48,346 nucleotides of DNA from Actinomadura harenae. GTDB lineage: Bacteria; Actinomycetota; Actinomycetes; Streptosporangiales; Streptosporangiaceae. Positions 7,821-17,300 of this stretch are shown here, in pieces (the first letter of the stretch is position 1; every line of letters starts with the position of its first letter). Location of the stretch: NCBI RefSeq assembly GCF_003696215.1, contig NZ_RFFG01000062.1:1-48346 (forward strand). Direction: 5' to 3'. The notes below the pieces were generated by a model that had not been told where the DNA came from, did not search any database, and saw only the letters and a program-made list of their open reading frames with translations. The position numbers and the translations under genes are program-made.

Positions 7821-7857
7821 ACGGGAGGGCTCCCCAGCCGGGGAGCCCTCCCGTTTT
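7821..7857. terminator. Bidirectional hairpin terminator between DUF4191 and RDD genes
   Basis: A perfect 15-bp stem (7821-7835 with 7840-7854, loop agcc) is followed by TTTT. It lies between two converging genes and would serve both. Confidence 0.85.
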
Positions 7858-7908
7858 CCGTGTTCGTTCCGTGCTGCCCGCCGTCACGTCCGGCGTGGAG
7901 CCGTGCGG

Positions 7909-8394
7909 TCAGGCGCGGACGACGACGGTGTTGGAGGCGCGGTCGTGGAGGCCGCGGTGGTCGCGGTCCCAGATCAGGGCGGGGATGACCAGGACGAGCA
8001 GCAGCGTCCGGGCCAGGGACCAGCCGAAACCGATCGGGCGGCCGTCGATCCGGACGACGCGCAGCCCCGCCAGGCGCTTGCCGATGGTGGTGCCGAGCGT
8101 GGCGGTCAGCAGCCACACCATGACCGCGAAGACGGCGGTGTTGGCGAGCGACCGGGTCGCGGGGCTCCAGTGCAGGGCCGAGGCGAGCGCGGCGCCGACC
8201 AGGGCTCCGACGAGCAGGTCCAGCAGGAGGGCGACGATGCGCCGTCCGTACGTCGCGACCGAACCGGGACCGTCCTTGGGCAGCCCCAGCCGGGCCCCCG
8301 GCGTGCCGAGGTCGACCCCGGCGGACGCCGCGCCGCCGAGCCACGTCTGCGTCCACCTGGGGCCGGTGGACTCCCGCTGCTCACCACTTGCCAT
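7909..8394 (-). CDS. RDD family membrane protein
   Basis: The 161-residue product has an N-terminal soluble stretch (about 1-45) and then an RDD domain with three hydrophobic segments (about 52-72, 83-102 and 126-143). The TTLGTTIGKRLAGLRVVRIDGRPIGF motif is typical of RDD. The role is unproven; some RDD proteins are linked to ion transport. An RDD gene next to glnA is a known conserved pairing in actinobacteria. The ATG is preceded at 6 nt by TAGCGT (8401-8406, minus strand), so it is probably leaderless. Confidence 0.85.
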   Translation of the reverse strand: MASGEQRESTGPRWTQTWLGGAASAGVDLGTPGARLGLPKDGPGSVATYGRRIVALLLDLLVGALVGAALASALHWSPATRSLANTAVFAVMVWLLTATLGTTIGKRLAGLRVVRIDGRPIGFGWSLARTLLLVLVIPALIWDRDHRGLHDRASNTVVVRA

Positions 8395-8400
8395 GGCTCT

Positions 8401-8406
8401 ACGCTA
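8401..8406 (-). promoter_or_regulatory. -10 element of the RDD gene (leaderless)
   Basis: TAGCGT on the minus strand lies 6 nt before the ATG at 8394. No ribosome-binding site is present. Confidence 0.4.
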
Positions 8407-8483
8407 TCCGGTTCCCGGACCCGCCCGGATGCGGGTCGGAGTGGGCGTTCTAGAGTGACGTGACGGACATCACCCAGTGATGC

Positions 8484-8521
8484 GTAACACAGTCGAAACA
8501 CATGGGACACGGCCGGGAAAC
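8484..8521 (+). promoter_or_regulatory. GlnR box upstream of glnA
   Basis: Four half-sites are spaced exactly 6 nt apart: GTAAC (8484-8488), GAAAC (8495-8499), GACAC (8506-8510) and GAAAC (8517-8521). This is the gTnAc-n6-GaAAc double arrangement known for GlnR at Streptomyces glnA, with one mismatch in the third half-site. It ends 50 nt before the glnA start. A small palindrome ATCAC-cca-GTGAT (8469-8481) abuts it upstream. GlnR activation of glnA under nitrogen limitation is the natural inference. Confidence 0.85.
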
Positions 8522-8571
8522 GGCCCCCTGAGACCCTTCCGGAAGCTCGAGAGCACCCCCAAGGAGGCTGG

Positions 8572-9996
8572 ATGTTCGGCAGCGCCAAAGAGGTCCTGGA
8601 CTTCATCGACAGCGAGGGCGTCCGCTTCGTGGACTGCCGGTTCGTCGACCTGCCCGGCAAGATGCAGCACTTCACCTTCCCGGTGGAGAGCTTCGGCGAG
8701 AACGTCTTCACCGACGGGCTGATGTTCGACGGTTCGTCGGTGCGGGGCTTCCAGGAGATCCACGAGTCCGACATGCTGCTGCTCCCGGACCCGGGCACGG
8801 CCGTCCTCGACCCGTTCCGGCAGCACAAGACCCTCGTCCTCAACTTCTTCGTGCACGACCCGCTGACCGGCGAGCCGTACAGCCGCGACCCGCGCAACGT
8901 GGCGCGGAAGGCGCAGGACTACCTGCGCGGCACCGGCATCGCCGACACCTGCTACTTCGGGCCCGAGGCCGAGTTCTACATCTTCGACGACGTCCGGTTC
9001 GAGACCAGGCCGAACGCGGGCTACTACTACCTCGACTCGATCGAGGGCGCCTGGAACACGGGGCGCGAGGAGCCGGCGGGCAACCTGGGCGCCAAACCCC
9101 CCTACAAGGGCGGCTACTTCCCCGTCCCGCCGATGGACCACTACACCGACCTGCGGTCGGAGATGGTGGAGCAGCTGCTGGGGTCGGGCATCCACGTGGA
9201 GATGCAGCACCACGAGGTCGGCACGGCGGGCCAGGCGGAGATCGACTTCCGCTTCGACACGCTGCTGAAGACCGCCGACAACCTGATGCTCTACAAGTAC
9301 ATCGTGAAGAGCGTCGCGCGGGCGGCGGGCAAGACCGTCACGTTCATGCCGAAGCCCATCTTCGGCGACAACGGCTCGGGCATGCACTGCCACCAGTCGC
9401 TGTGGAAGGACGGGGCGCCGCTGTTCTACGACGAGGTCGGCTACGCGGGACTGTCCGACAACGCCCGGCACTACATCGGCGGCCTGCTCCGGCACGCGCC
9501 GTCCCTGCTGGCCTTCACCAACCCGACGGTGAACTCCTTCCACCGGCTGGTGCCGGGGTTCGAGGCCCCGGTGAACCTGGTGTACTCCCAGCGCAACCGG
9601 TCCGCGTGCATCCGCATCCCGATCACCGGGTCGAACCCGAAGGCCAAGCGCGTCGAGTTCCGCGTGCCCGACCCGTCCTGCAACCCGTACCTGGCGTTCT
9701 CCGCGATGCTCATGGCGGGGCTGGACGGCATCAAGAACAAGATCGAGCCGCCCGAGCCGGTGGACAAGGACCTCTACGAGCTCCCGCCGGAGGAGGCCCG
9801 CGCGATCCCGCAGGTCCCGGGCTCGCTGGAGGACGTCCTGGCCGCACTGGAGGCCGACCACGAGTACCTCCTGGAGGGCGGCGTCTTCACGCCGGACCTC
9901 ATCGAGACCTACGTCGCGATGAAGCACGAGCACGAGATCGACCCGATCCGGCTCCGCCCCCACCCGCACGAGTTCGAGCTGTACTACGACGTGTAG
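8572..9996 (+). CDS. glnA: Type I glutamine synthetase
   Basis: The 474-residue product makes glutamine from glutamate, ammonia and ATP. It has the GSI signatures MFDGSSVRGFQEIHESDM near residue 50, FGPEAEFYIFD, the catalytic NGSGMHCHQS, and NRSACIRIP. The adenylylation site DKDLYELPPEE is intact with Tyr402, so it is a target of the GlnE encoded in this window. The start is supported by AAGGAGG 5 nt before the ATG. A GlnR box lies just upstream and a hairpin terminator just downstream, so it is a single-gene transcript. The protein is the usual dodecameric GSI-beta length. Confidence 0.97.
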   Translation: MFGSAKEVLDFIDSEGVRFVDCRFVDLPGKMQHFTFPVESFGENVFTDGLMFDGSSVRGFQEIHESDMLLLPDPGTAVLDPFRQHKTLVLNFFVHDPLTGEPYSRDPRNVARKAQDYLRGTGIADTCYFGPEAEFYIFDDVRFETRPNAGYYYLDSIEGAWNTGREEPAGNLGAKPPYKGGYFPVPPMDHYTDLRSEMVEQLLGSGIHVEMQHHEVGTAGQAEIDFRFDTLLKTADNLMLYKYIVKSVARAAGKTVTFMPKPIFGDNGSGMHCHQSLWKDGAPLFYDEVGYAGLSDNARHYIGGLLRHAPSLLAFTNPTVNSFHRLVPGFEAPVNLVYSQRNRSACIRIPITGSNPKAKRVEFRVPDPSCNPYLAFSAMLMAGLDGIKNKIEPPEPVDKDLYELPPEEARAIPQVPGSLEDVLAALEADHEYLLEGGVFTPDLIETYVAMKHEHEIDPIRLRPHPHEFELYYDV

Positions 9997-10070
9997 CCGG
10001 ATGAGCGCGCCCGGTGCCGGAGAGTGCGGCGAGCTCGACATCGGCGTCTGATTCGTCATAGTTCTTCCGT

Positions 10071-10107
10071 ACGGAGCGCCCCCGGGAACTTCTCGGGGGC
10101 GCTCCGT
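10071..10107 (+). terminator. Terminator after glnA
   Basis: A perfect 14-bp stem (10071-10084 with 10094-10107, loop of 9 nt) lies 75 nt after the glnA stop. It ends just before the ribosome-binding site of the OsmC gene. Confidence 0.75.
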
Positions 10108-10147
10108 GTTGGGATGGACGAACGGTGAGACGATCAAGGAGAACGCC

Positions 10148-10552
10148 ATGGCCGAGGTGCGGGTCGAGCGGACGGCGGACGGCGGCTTCGCCGGGACGAA
10201 CGGGCGCGGCGCGTCCGTGCCGATCGGGAGCGCCGACCAGGACGGGGTGTTCACGCCGGTCGAGCTGCTGCTGACGGCGCTGGCCGGGTGCGAGCTCGTC
10301 ACGGTCGAGCCGCTGACCGCCAAGCGGGGCCACCAGATGGTGAGGCTGGCCGCGGACGTGAAGGCCGACAAGATCGAGACCAGCCGGCTCGGCACGATCA
10401 CGATCACCTATGACGTCGAGCTGCCCGAGGGCGACGACGAGGCCGCCGAGGTGCTGCGGGCCGTCGCCAAGCGGGTGCACGAGAAGTACTGCACGGTCGG
10501 CAACGCGCTCAAGGAGCCGATGACCGTGGAGCAGATCGTCCCGGTCGAATAG
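10148..10552 (+). CDS. OsmC/Ohr family protein
   Basis: The 134-residue product has the OsmC fold signatures: TPVELLLTALAGCELVTVEPL with the first redox cysteine, and VHEKYCTVGNAL with the second, about 60 residues later. These families reduce organic hydroperoxides through a cysteine pair. The sequence fits the general OsmC group better than Ohr proper, so the substrate is open. The start is ATG 10148 with AAGGAG 6 nt upstream. It is a single-gene unit between two hairpins. Confidence 0.85.
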   Translation: MAEVRVERTADGGFAGTNGRGASVPIGSADQDGVFTPVELLLTALAGCELVTVEPLTAKRGHQMVRLAADVKADKIETSRLGTITITYDVELPEGDDEAAEVLRAVAKRVHEKYCTVGNALKEPMTVEQIVPVE

Positions 10553-10561
10553 CCACCCGGG

Positions 10562-10617
10562 ATGAGTGAACGCCCATGGGCGGGCGGCGCGAGCCACCGT
10601 CCATGGGCGTTCCTCAT
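10562..10617. terminator. Bidirectional terminator between osmC-like and S33 peptidase genes
   Basis: An inverted repeat of about 17 bp with one bulge (10562-10579 with 10601-10617, core GAACGCCCATGG) encloses a GC-rich loop between converging genes. Confidence 0.7.
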
Positions 10618-10648
10618 TCCAGGTGGGGTCGGAGCGGGCGGGTTCCCG

Positions 10649-12253
10649 TCAGGTGCAGCGGGTGCCGTTCTCGGGGACCTTGCCGTCCAGGAGGTAGGCG
10701 TTCACGGTGTCCACGATGCAGCGGTTTCCGGTGAGATACGCGGTGTGTCCCTGCCCGTGGAGGCTGAGGAGGACGGCCTTGCCGCCGATCTCGCGGGTGA
10801 GCGCGGGGGCCCACGCGTACGGGGTGGCCGGGTCGCCCTCGTTGCCGACGACGACGATGGGCGCGGCGGACGGCGCCGACACCTCCTTCCCCGCGTCGTC
10901 GCCCTTGAACGGCCAGCCGGTGCAGGTGAGCAGGCCCCACGCGAGCTCCGGGCCGAAGAGCGGCGAGGCGTTCCGGAACCGGGGCAGCTCGCGCCGGACG
11001 TCCGCCTCGGTCGGGCGCTCGGTGGTGTCGGCGCAGCTGATGGCGGTGTTGGCGGCGAGGAAGTTGGAGTAGTGGCCCTGCTCGTCGCGGCCGTTCTGGA
11101 TGTCGGCGAGGGCGAGCAGCAGCGTGCCGTCGCCCTTGCCGGCGTCGGCGAGCCCCAGCACGAGCGTCTTCCAGGTGGCCTGGTCGTAGAGGGCGGCGGC
11201 GATGCCGGTCAGGCCGAGGCTCTGGGTGAGCGGCCGGCCCTGCTGGTCGGTCTTGACAGGGTGCGCGTCCAGGCCGTCGGCGAACTTCTGGACGGACGCG
11301 ACGACCGCGTCCTTGCTGCGGCCCATCGGGCACTGGGCGGCCCCGAGTCCGGCGCAGTACGCGGCGAAGTTCCCGAGGGCGCGCTGGAACCCTGCGGCCT
11401 GCTGGAGCGAGAGGTCCACGGTGCTGATCTTGGTGTCCACGGCTCCGTCCAGGACGGACCGCCCGACGTTCCCGGGGAGCTGGTGGGCGTTGTTCGCGCC
11501 GAGCTGGGTTCCGTAGGAGAGGCCGAAGTAGTGCAGCTTGGAGTCGCCGAGGGCGCTCCGGATGACGTCCATGTCGCGGGCGGCCGAGACCGTCCCGACG
11601 TGCGGCAGGAGGTCGCCGCTGTTCTGCCGGCACGCGCGCACGTAGGCGGCGTCCGCGTCCGCGACGGCCTTCTCCTCGGCGGCGTTGTCGGGCGTGGAGT
11701 CGAGCGCGAGGTACTTGTCGAGCGCGGCGCCGTCCAGGCAGGTCACGGCCGTGCTCTCGCCGACGCCGCGCGGGTCGAACCCGATCAGGTCGTAGCGCTT
11801 GGCGAGGCCCTGGAACTCCCCGGCGAACCCGGACAGCCCCTCGGTGCCGCTGGCGCCGGGGCCGCCGAAGTTGAACAGCAGCGACCCGATGCGGTGCGCG
11901 GGGTCGGTCGCGGGGAAGCGGAGGAGGGCGAGGTCGATGGTCCTGCCGTCCGGTTTCGCGTAGTCGAGCGGCACCTTGATGCGCGTGCACTCCGGGGTGC
12001 CGGTCTGGCCGGTGGTGACGGCCGGGTTCGCGGGCAGGCCGGTGCATGGTCCCCAAGAGGGATGCTGGCGGGTGATCGAGGCGGGCAGCCCCGGGACGGA
12101 CGTCGCACCGGACGTCATACCTGAGTCCGTCCTGGAGGACGTTCCAGGCGGCGTTCCGGACGAGCCGCCACCACCGCACGCGACAGGTCCGGAAACGGTC
12201 AGAGTCAGGGCGATTGCCACCCTGGCATGCCCCAGTCGACCCTTCTGCAACAT
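10649..12253 (-). CDS. Secreted S33-family alpha/beta hydrolase (tripeptidyl aminopeptidase-like)
   Basis: The 534-residue product has an N-terminal export signal (about residues 1-26) ending at VACGGGG, a possible though imperfect lipobox, followed by a Ser/Thr/Gly-rich linker. The catalytic domain shows the oxyanion motif NFGGPGASGTEG, the nucleophile GLSYGTQ (Ser246), GNEGDPATPY with the acid, and HGQGHTAY with the histidine. A C-terminal TAP-like domain with paired cysteines completes the fold. It resembles the Streptomyces SlpD/SlpE and Tap exported peptidases that trim N-terminal tripeptides. The ATG at 12253 follows a GGGGGG ribosome-binding site and gives a proper signal peptide. Confidence 0.85.
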   Translation of the reverse strand: MLQKGRLGHARVAIALTLTVSGPVACGGGGSSGTPPGTSSRTDSGMTSGATSVPGLPASITRQHPSWGPCTGLPANPAVTTGQTGTPECTRIKVPLDYAKPDGRTIDLALLRFPATDPAHRIGSLLFNFGGPGASGTEGLSGFAGEFQGLAKRYDLIGFDPRGVGESTAVTCLDGAALDKYLALDSTPDNAAEEKAVADADAAYVRACRQNSGDLLPHVGTVSAARDMDVIRSALGDSKLHYFGLSYGTQLGANNAHQLPGNVGRSVLDGAVDTKISTVDLSLQQAAGFQRALGNFAAYCAGLGAAQCPMGRSKDAVVASVQKFADGLDAHPVKTDQQGRPLTQSLGLTGIAAALYDQATWKTLVLGLADAGKGDGTLLLALADIQNGRDEQGHYSNFLAANTAISCADTTERPTEADVRRELPRFRNASPLFGPELAWGLLTCTGWPFKGDDAGKEVSAPSAAPIVVVGNEGDPATPYAWAPALTREIGGKAVLLSLHGQGHTAYLTGNRCIVDTVNAYLLDGKVPENGTRCT

Positions 12254-12469
12254 TCGTCCCCCCTGCGGATGCGCGGGGGGCGATCCATGATCTACCCGGG
12301 GCCTCCTATGCTGACTCCCGATCACGCCGAGTTCACGCCATCTCCGGGTGCCACGGGTTCTCACCCTGAAGTCCGGATTTCCCCGCCGGGGCGTACTACT
12401 CAAGGCTGAGATGAAGACCATTCGTCGCGGTGATCTCAAACAGGTGGCCGCGCGGCAAAGATAGGTAGC

Positions 12470-13459
12470 ATGGCCCAAACCGCCCCAGCAGCTCCCCGCG
12501 GCCAGACCGAGGAGACCGCCGCCCCCACCGGGCACGTCCCCCTGCCCCGACAGGGATCGGCGGACGACGACCACCGTCCCTCCGGCCTCGCCCCCCGGTT
12601 CGCACGCCTCGCACGGGTCGCGCGCGCCGTCCGAACGTACTCCGGCTCCGTCCACGCTCCGCCGCTCTGGCGCGAGCTCGCGCTGATCGCCCTGTTCTAC
12701 ACGGCCTACACCCTGACCCGGATCATCCTGGTCCAGGACGGCACGGGCCCGGCGTTCCAGCACGCGAAGGACATCCTGTCACTCGAGCGGACGCTCGGCG
12801 TCGACGTGGAGCTGGACCTCAACCGGTGGCTGCTGGACGTCACGTGGCTGGCCAAGGCCGCGAACATCTTCTACGCGAGCATGCACTTCGTGGTGACCAC
12901 CGCCCTGGTGGTGTGGCTGTACCGGTACCGGCCGCAGGAGTACCGGTGGCTGCGCGCGGCGGTGATGATCGCGACCGGGCTGGCGCTGATCGGGTTCTGG
13001 CTGTACCCGCTGGCGCCGCCGCGCTTCCTCGGCAGCGCCGGGTTCGTCGACCCGGTGACCGCGCTGCACTCCTGGGGCCTGTACTCCGGCGACTCGACCG
13101 GGACCATGACCAACCAGTACGCGGCGATGCCGTCGATGCACGCGGGCTGGTCGCTGTGGTGCGGGTTCGTCCTGGTCCGGCTGGGCACGCAGAGGTGGGT
13201 CAAGGCGCTGGGCGTCGCCTACCCCGTGACCACCGTCCTGGTGATCCTCTCCACCGCGAACCACTACATCCTGGACGCGGTGATCGGAATCGGGCTGATC
13301 ATCGGATCGCTGGCGCTGTCGTGGCTCTTCTACCGGCGCACCCCGCAGCCCCTCCAGCGGGCGCGGGAACGGGTGGGGAGCAGGGTGCGGACGGGTCGCA
13401 CGAAAGTAATGGTTCGTATTCGGACCGTGGCCGGTACCAGGTCCGCGGAGCGCGTCTGA
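12470..13459 (+). CDS. PAP2-superfamily membrane phosphatase, copy 1
   Basis: The 329-residue product has a Pro-rich N-terminus (about 1-60) and then six predicted membrane helices. PAP2 catalytic elements are PSMHAGW (His224) and TANHYILD (His265, Asp269). The first arginine motif is replaced by the YPLAPPRFL segment typical of the inositol-phosphoceramide-synthase-like PAP2 subgroup. Substrates may be lipid phosphates or polyprenyl-linked sugars; this cannot be decided from sequence. The C-terminal 50 residues are basic. A paralogue starts only 12 nt downstream. The ATG is directly preceded by AGGTAGC, and a start at the next methionine is unlikely because none exists before the membrane region. 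Confidence 0.85.
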   Translation: MAQTAPAAPRGQTEETAAPTGHVPLPRQGSADDDHRPSGLAPRFARLARVARAVRTYSGSVHAPPLWRELALIALFYTAYTLTRIILVQDGTGPAFQHAKDILSLERTLGVDVELDLNRWLLDVTWLAKAANIFYASMHFVVTTALVVWLYRYRPQEYRWLRAAVMIATGLALIGFWLYPLAPPRFLGSAGFVDPVTALHSWGLYSGDSTGTMTNQYAAMPSMHAGWSLWCGFVLVRLGTQRWVKALGVAYPVTTVLVILSTANHYILDAVIGIGLIIGSLALSWLFYRRTPQPLQRARERVGSRVRTGRTKVMVRIRTVAGTRSAERV

Positions 13460-13465
13460 GATGCT
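13460..13465 (+). promoter_or_regulatory. -10-like element between the PAP2 genes
   Basis: GATGCT lies 6 nt before the ATG at 13472 and directly follows the stop of copy 1. It could start a leaderless message for copy 2. Confidence 0.3.
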
Positions 13466-13471
13466 CGGTCC

Positions 13472-14290
13472 ATGGCCAGGACTGCGGACCTCTCCGGAAC
13501 CGGTCCCGGCCCGGCCGGAGCCCCCGGCCCGGGCGCCGGGGCCGACCGGCCGCGCCTGTGGTCCGAGCTCGCGATCGTCCTGATCTGCTACTTCGCCTAC
13601 GAGTTCATCCGCAACCTGGTCCCCACCGAGCGCGCGCTGGCCCTCCAGCACGGCCATGAGCTGCTGAACGCCGAGTCCAAGGGCGGCGTGGACGTCGAGT
13701 ACTCGCTGAACCGGCTGTTCGTCGACCACGCCTGGCTCGCCGTCCCGGCGAACTACTTCTACTCGACCATGATCTTCGTCATGACGATCGGGGTGCTGGT
13801 CTGGCTCTACTGGCGCCGCCCGGCCGCCTACCGCGTGTACCGCACGGCGCTGTTCTTCCTGACCCTGATCGGGCTGCTCGGGTTCTGGCTCTACCCGCTG
13901 GCGCCGCCGCGGATGCTCGCGGGCTTCACCGACACCGTGATCACCTTCGGCACCTGGGGCATCTACACCACCGGCCCGACGGCCTCGGTCTCCAACCAGT
14001 ACGCGGCGATGCCGTCCATGCACACCGCCTGGTCCCTGTGGTGCGCCGCCGCGATCATCGCCGTCGCCCGCCGCCGCTGGGTGGTCGTCCTCGCCGCGCT
14101 CTACCCGGTCGCCACCATCCTCGTGATCATGGGCACCGCGAACCACTACCTGCTGGACGCCGTCGGCGGCGTCACGGTGGCGGCCCTCGGCCTCGTCCTG
14201 GCCTACGGCGGCGCCCGCGTCCTGGTCCCCTGGTTCCGGCGCTCCCCCGCCCGGGAGAGCCCCTACGGCTGGCCCGGCCCCCGCCTCTGA
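13472..14290 (+). CDS. PAP2-superfamily membrane phosphatase, copy 2
   Basis: The 272-residue product is collinear with its upstream neighbour: SLNRLFVDHAWLAVPANYFYSTM mirrors the DLNRWLLDVTWLAKAANIFYASM segment, and both share GFWLYPLAPPR and NQYAAMPSMH. Catalytic residues are His184 (PSMHTAW), His225 and Asp229 (TANHYLLD). It lacks the long N- and C-terminal extensions of copy 1. A local gene duplication followed by divergence is clear. Two similar enzymes encoded together could form a heteromer or act on different substrates; this is inference. Confidence 0.85.
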   Translation: MARTADLSGTGPGPAGAPGPGAGADRPRLWSELAIVLICYFAYEFIRNLVPTERALALQHGHELLNAESKGGVDVEYSLNRLFVDHAWLAVPANYFYSTMIFVMTIGVLVWLYWRRPAAYRVYRTALFFLTLIGLLGFWLYPLAPPRMLAGFTDTVITFGTWGIYTTGPTASVSNQYAAMPSMHTAWSLWCAAAIIAVARRRWVVVLAALYPVATILVIMGTANHYLLDAVGGVTVAALGLVLAYGGARVLVPWFRRSPARESPYGWPGPRL

Positions 14291-14325
14291 GGCCGCACGC
14301 CCTCTGGCCTTCGGCGGGCGCGGGG

Positions 14326-17300
14326 TCAGGACGCGCCGTAGAAGGCGCGTTCCACGACGGCGCGGGCCCGGCGGGCGTGGCGGTGGTAGTCCTCCAGGAG
14401 GTCCCCCGCCGCCGGGTAGCCGAGGACCTGTGCGACGGCGCTGCGCTCGAGATGGTGGTCGGTCGGCAGCAGGTCGGACGGACGGCCCCTGACCAGCACG
14501 ATCGCGGCGCGGATCCGGGTCGCCAGGCGCCACGCCTCGGCCAGCTCGGTGGCGTCCGACGGGTCGAGGAGGCGGGCGCCGACGGCGGCGTCCAGCGCGG
14601 CGAGGGTGCGGGTGGTGCGCAGGGCCGGGATCTCGTGGGCGTGCCGCAGCTGGATCAGCTGGGCCACCCACTCCACGTCGGAGAGGCCGCCGGGGCCGAG
14701 CTTGAGGTGGAGGCGGCGGTCCACGCCGCGCGGCAGCCGCTCGGACTCCATCCGGGCCTTGAGCCGCCGGATCTGCCGGACGGCGTCCTCGTGCACGCCG
14801 TCCTCGGGCCACCGGACGGGGTCGATCACCTCGCGGAACCGGTCCCGCAGGGCGGGGTCGCCGACGAGCGGGTCGGCGCGCAGCAGGGCCTGGCTCTCCC
14901 AGGGCTCCGACCAGCGCGCGTAGTAGGCGGCGTAGGACGCGAGGCTGCGGACGAGCGGCCCGGCCTTGCCCTCGGGACGCAGGTCCGGGTCGACCGCGAG
15001 GGGCGGGTCGGCGGCGGGCAGGGCGAGCAGCCGCCGGAGTTCCTCGGCGACGGCCGACGCGGCGGACGCGGCGTCCCGCTCGTCCGCGCCGGGCAGCGGG
15101 TCGTGCACGAACATCACGTCCGCGTCGCTGCCGTAGCCGAGCTCGTGCCCGCCGAACCGTCCCATCGCGACGATCGCCATCGCCGTCGGCAGCGGGCCGC
15201 GCCGCTCCGCCTCGACCTTCCCGGCCGCCGCGTCCAGGGCGGCCTCGATGGTCACGGCGGTGATGTCGGTGAGCGCCTCCCCGACCGCGCCCGGGTCGAG
15301 CGTGCCGAGCAGGTCGGCGACCGACACGCGGAACAGCTCCCGCCGCCGGACGGCGCGGACCGCCGACACCGCGTCCTCCGCCGACACCCCGCCGGTGCGG
15401 CGGCGGACGGCGGCCAGCGCCTCGGTGCGCAGCGCCTCCACCGGACGCGGCCGCAGCTCGCTGTCGCGGCCGAGCATCGCGACGGCCTCCGGGGCGCGGA
15501 GCAGCAGGTCGGTGGCGTACCGGCTGGCCCCGAGGACGTGCGCCATGCGGTCGGCGACGGTCACGTCGTCGCGGAGCAGCCGCAGGTACCAGGGGGTGGT
15601 GCCGAGGGCGTCGCTGACCTGGCGGAAGCCGAGCAGGCCGCCGTCCGGGTCGGGGGCGTCGGCGAACCAGCCGAGCATGACCGGGAGCAGCGTCCGCTGG
15701 ATCGCGGCGCGGCGGGACATCCCGGCGGTCAGGGCCTGGAGGTGCCGGAGCGCGCCCGCCGGGTCGCGGTAGCCGAGCGCCACCAGGCGCGCGCGGGCGG
15801 CGTCCGGGGTGAGGCGGGCCTCCTCCTCGGGCAGCCGGGCGACGGCGCGCAGCAGCGGCCGGTAGAACAGCTTCTCGTGGATGCGGCGGACCTCCCGGGC
15901 ATGCCGCCGCCACAGCGCGGTGAACTCCCCCACCGGGTCGGTGCGCAGGCCGAGGGCCCGGCCGAGACGGCGCAGGTCGGCGGGGTCGTCCGGGACCAGG
16001 TGCGTGCGGCGCAGCCGGTGCAGCTGGACGAGGTGCTCGACGCGGCGCAGGAACCGGTAGGCGGACGCGAGCGCGGCGGCGTCGTCGCGTCCGACGTAGC
16101 CGCCGTGGGAGAGGGCGGCGAGCGCGTCCAGGGTGCCGCGGGCGCGCAGCGACTCGTCCGACCGGCCGTGGACGAGCTGGAGCAGCTGGACGGCGAACTC
16201 GACGTCCCGCAGCCCGCCCGGGCCGAGCTTGAGCTGCCGTCCGGCCTCGGCGGTGCGGCGGTTCAGGTCCGCCTCGACGCGGCGGCGCATGGCCTGGACG
16301 TCCTCGACGAAGCTCACGCCCTCGGCGGCGTGCCACACGATCGGCCCCATCGATGCGGTGTACCGGGTGCCGAGCTCGGCGTCCCCGGCGACCGGACGGG
16401 CCTTCAGCAGCGCCTGGTACTCCCAGGTCTTGGCCCAGCGCTCGTAGTAGGCGCGGTGGCTGGCGAGGGTGCGGACCAGCGGCCCGGCCTTGCCCTCGGG
16501 ACGGAGCGCCGCGTCCACCTCCCACAGCGCGCCCTCGGGGGTGCTCGCCGAGCACGCCCGCATGGTCGCGGCGGCGAGCCGGGTGGCGGCGCGCAGCGCG
16601 GCGTCCTCCGGGCGGCCGTCGCGCGCCTCGGCCACGAAGATCACGTCGACGTCGCTGACGTAGTTCAGTTCGCGTCCGCCGCACTTGCCCATGCCGATCA
16701 CGGCCAGGCGGCACGTCTCGTGGCCCGGGACCTCGGCGCGGGCCACGGCCAGCCCGGCCGTGAGCGCCGCGGACGCCAGGTCGGCGAGGGTGGCCGCGAC
16801 CTCGGCGACGTCCAGTTCGCCGGTGAGGTCGCGTCCGGCGAGCATGAGCACCCGCCTGCGGTAGGCGACCCGCAGCGCCACCAGGGTGGCCGTCGACGCG
16901 TCCCGGGCCACCGGTTCGTCCGCGTCCGGATCCGCGCCCACCGCCCGCAGCAGCTCGCCCCGCGCCGCGTCCCCGGCCCCACCCGGCACGGCGTCCGTCA
17001 GCGCGGCGTCCGCCAGCGCCGCGTCCGTCAGCGCCGCGTCCGTCAGCGCCGCGTCCGTCAGCGCCGCGTCCGGCCCCGCAGGGGGCCTCGCCTCCGTGTT
17101 CGCGGTCTTCACGTCGGCGGGTTCCGTGCCCGACGCGACCCGTGGTGCGGGGGCGGCGTCGGGCGGGGTATCGGGGGGCGGTTTCGGGTCGTCCGACTCG
17201 GCGCGGAGGGCCCGCCAGTGGGACGGGTGGCGGGCGAGGTGGTCGGCGAGCGCGGACGAGACGCCGAGGACGGCGAGCAGGCGTTCGCGGACGGTCGGAT

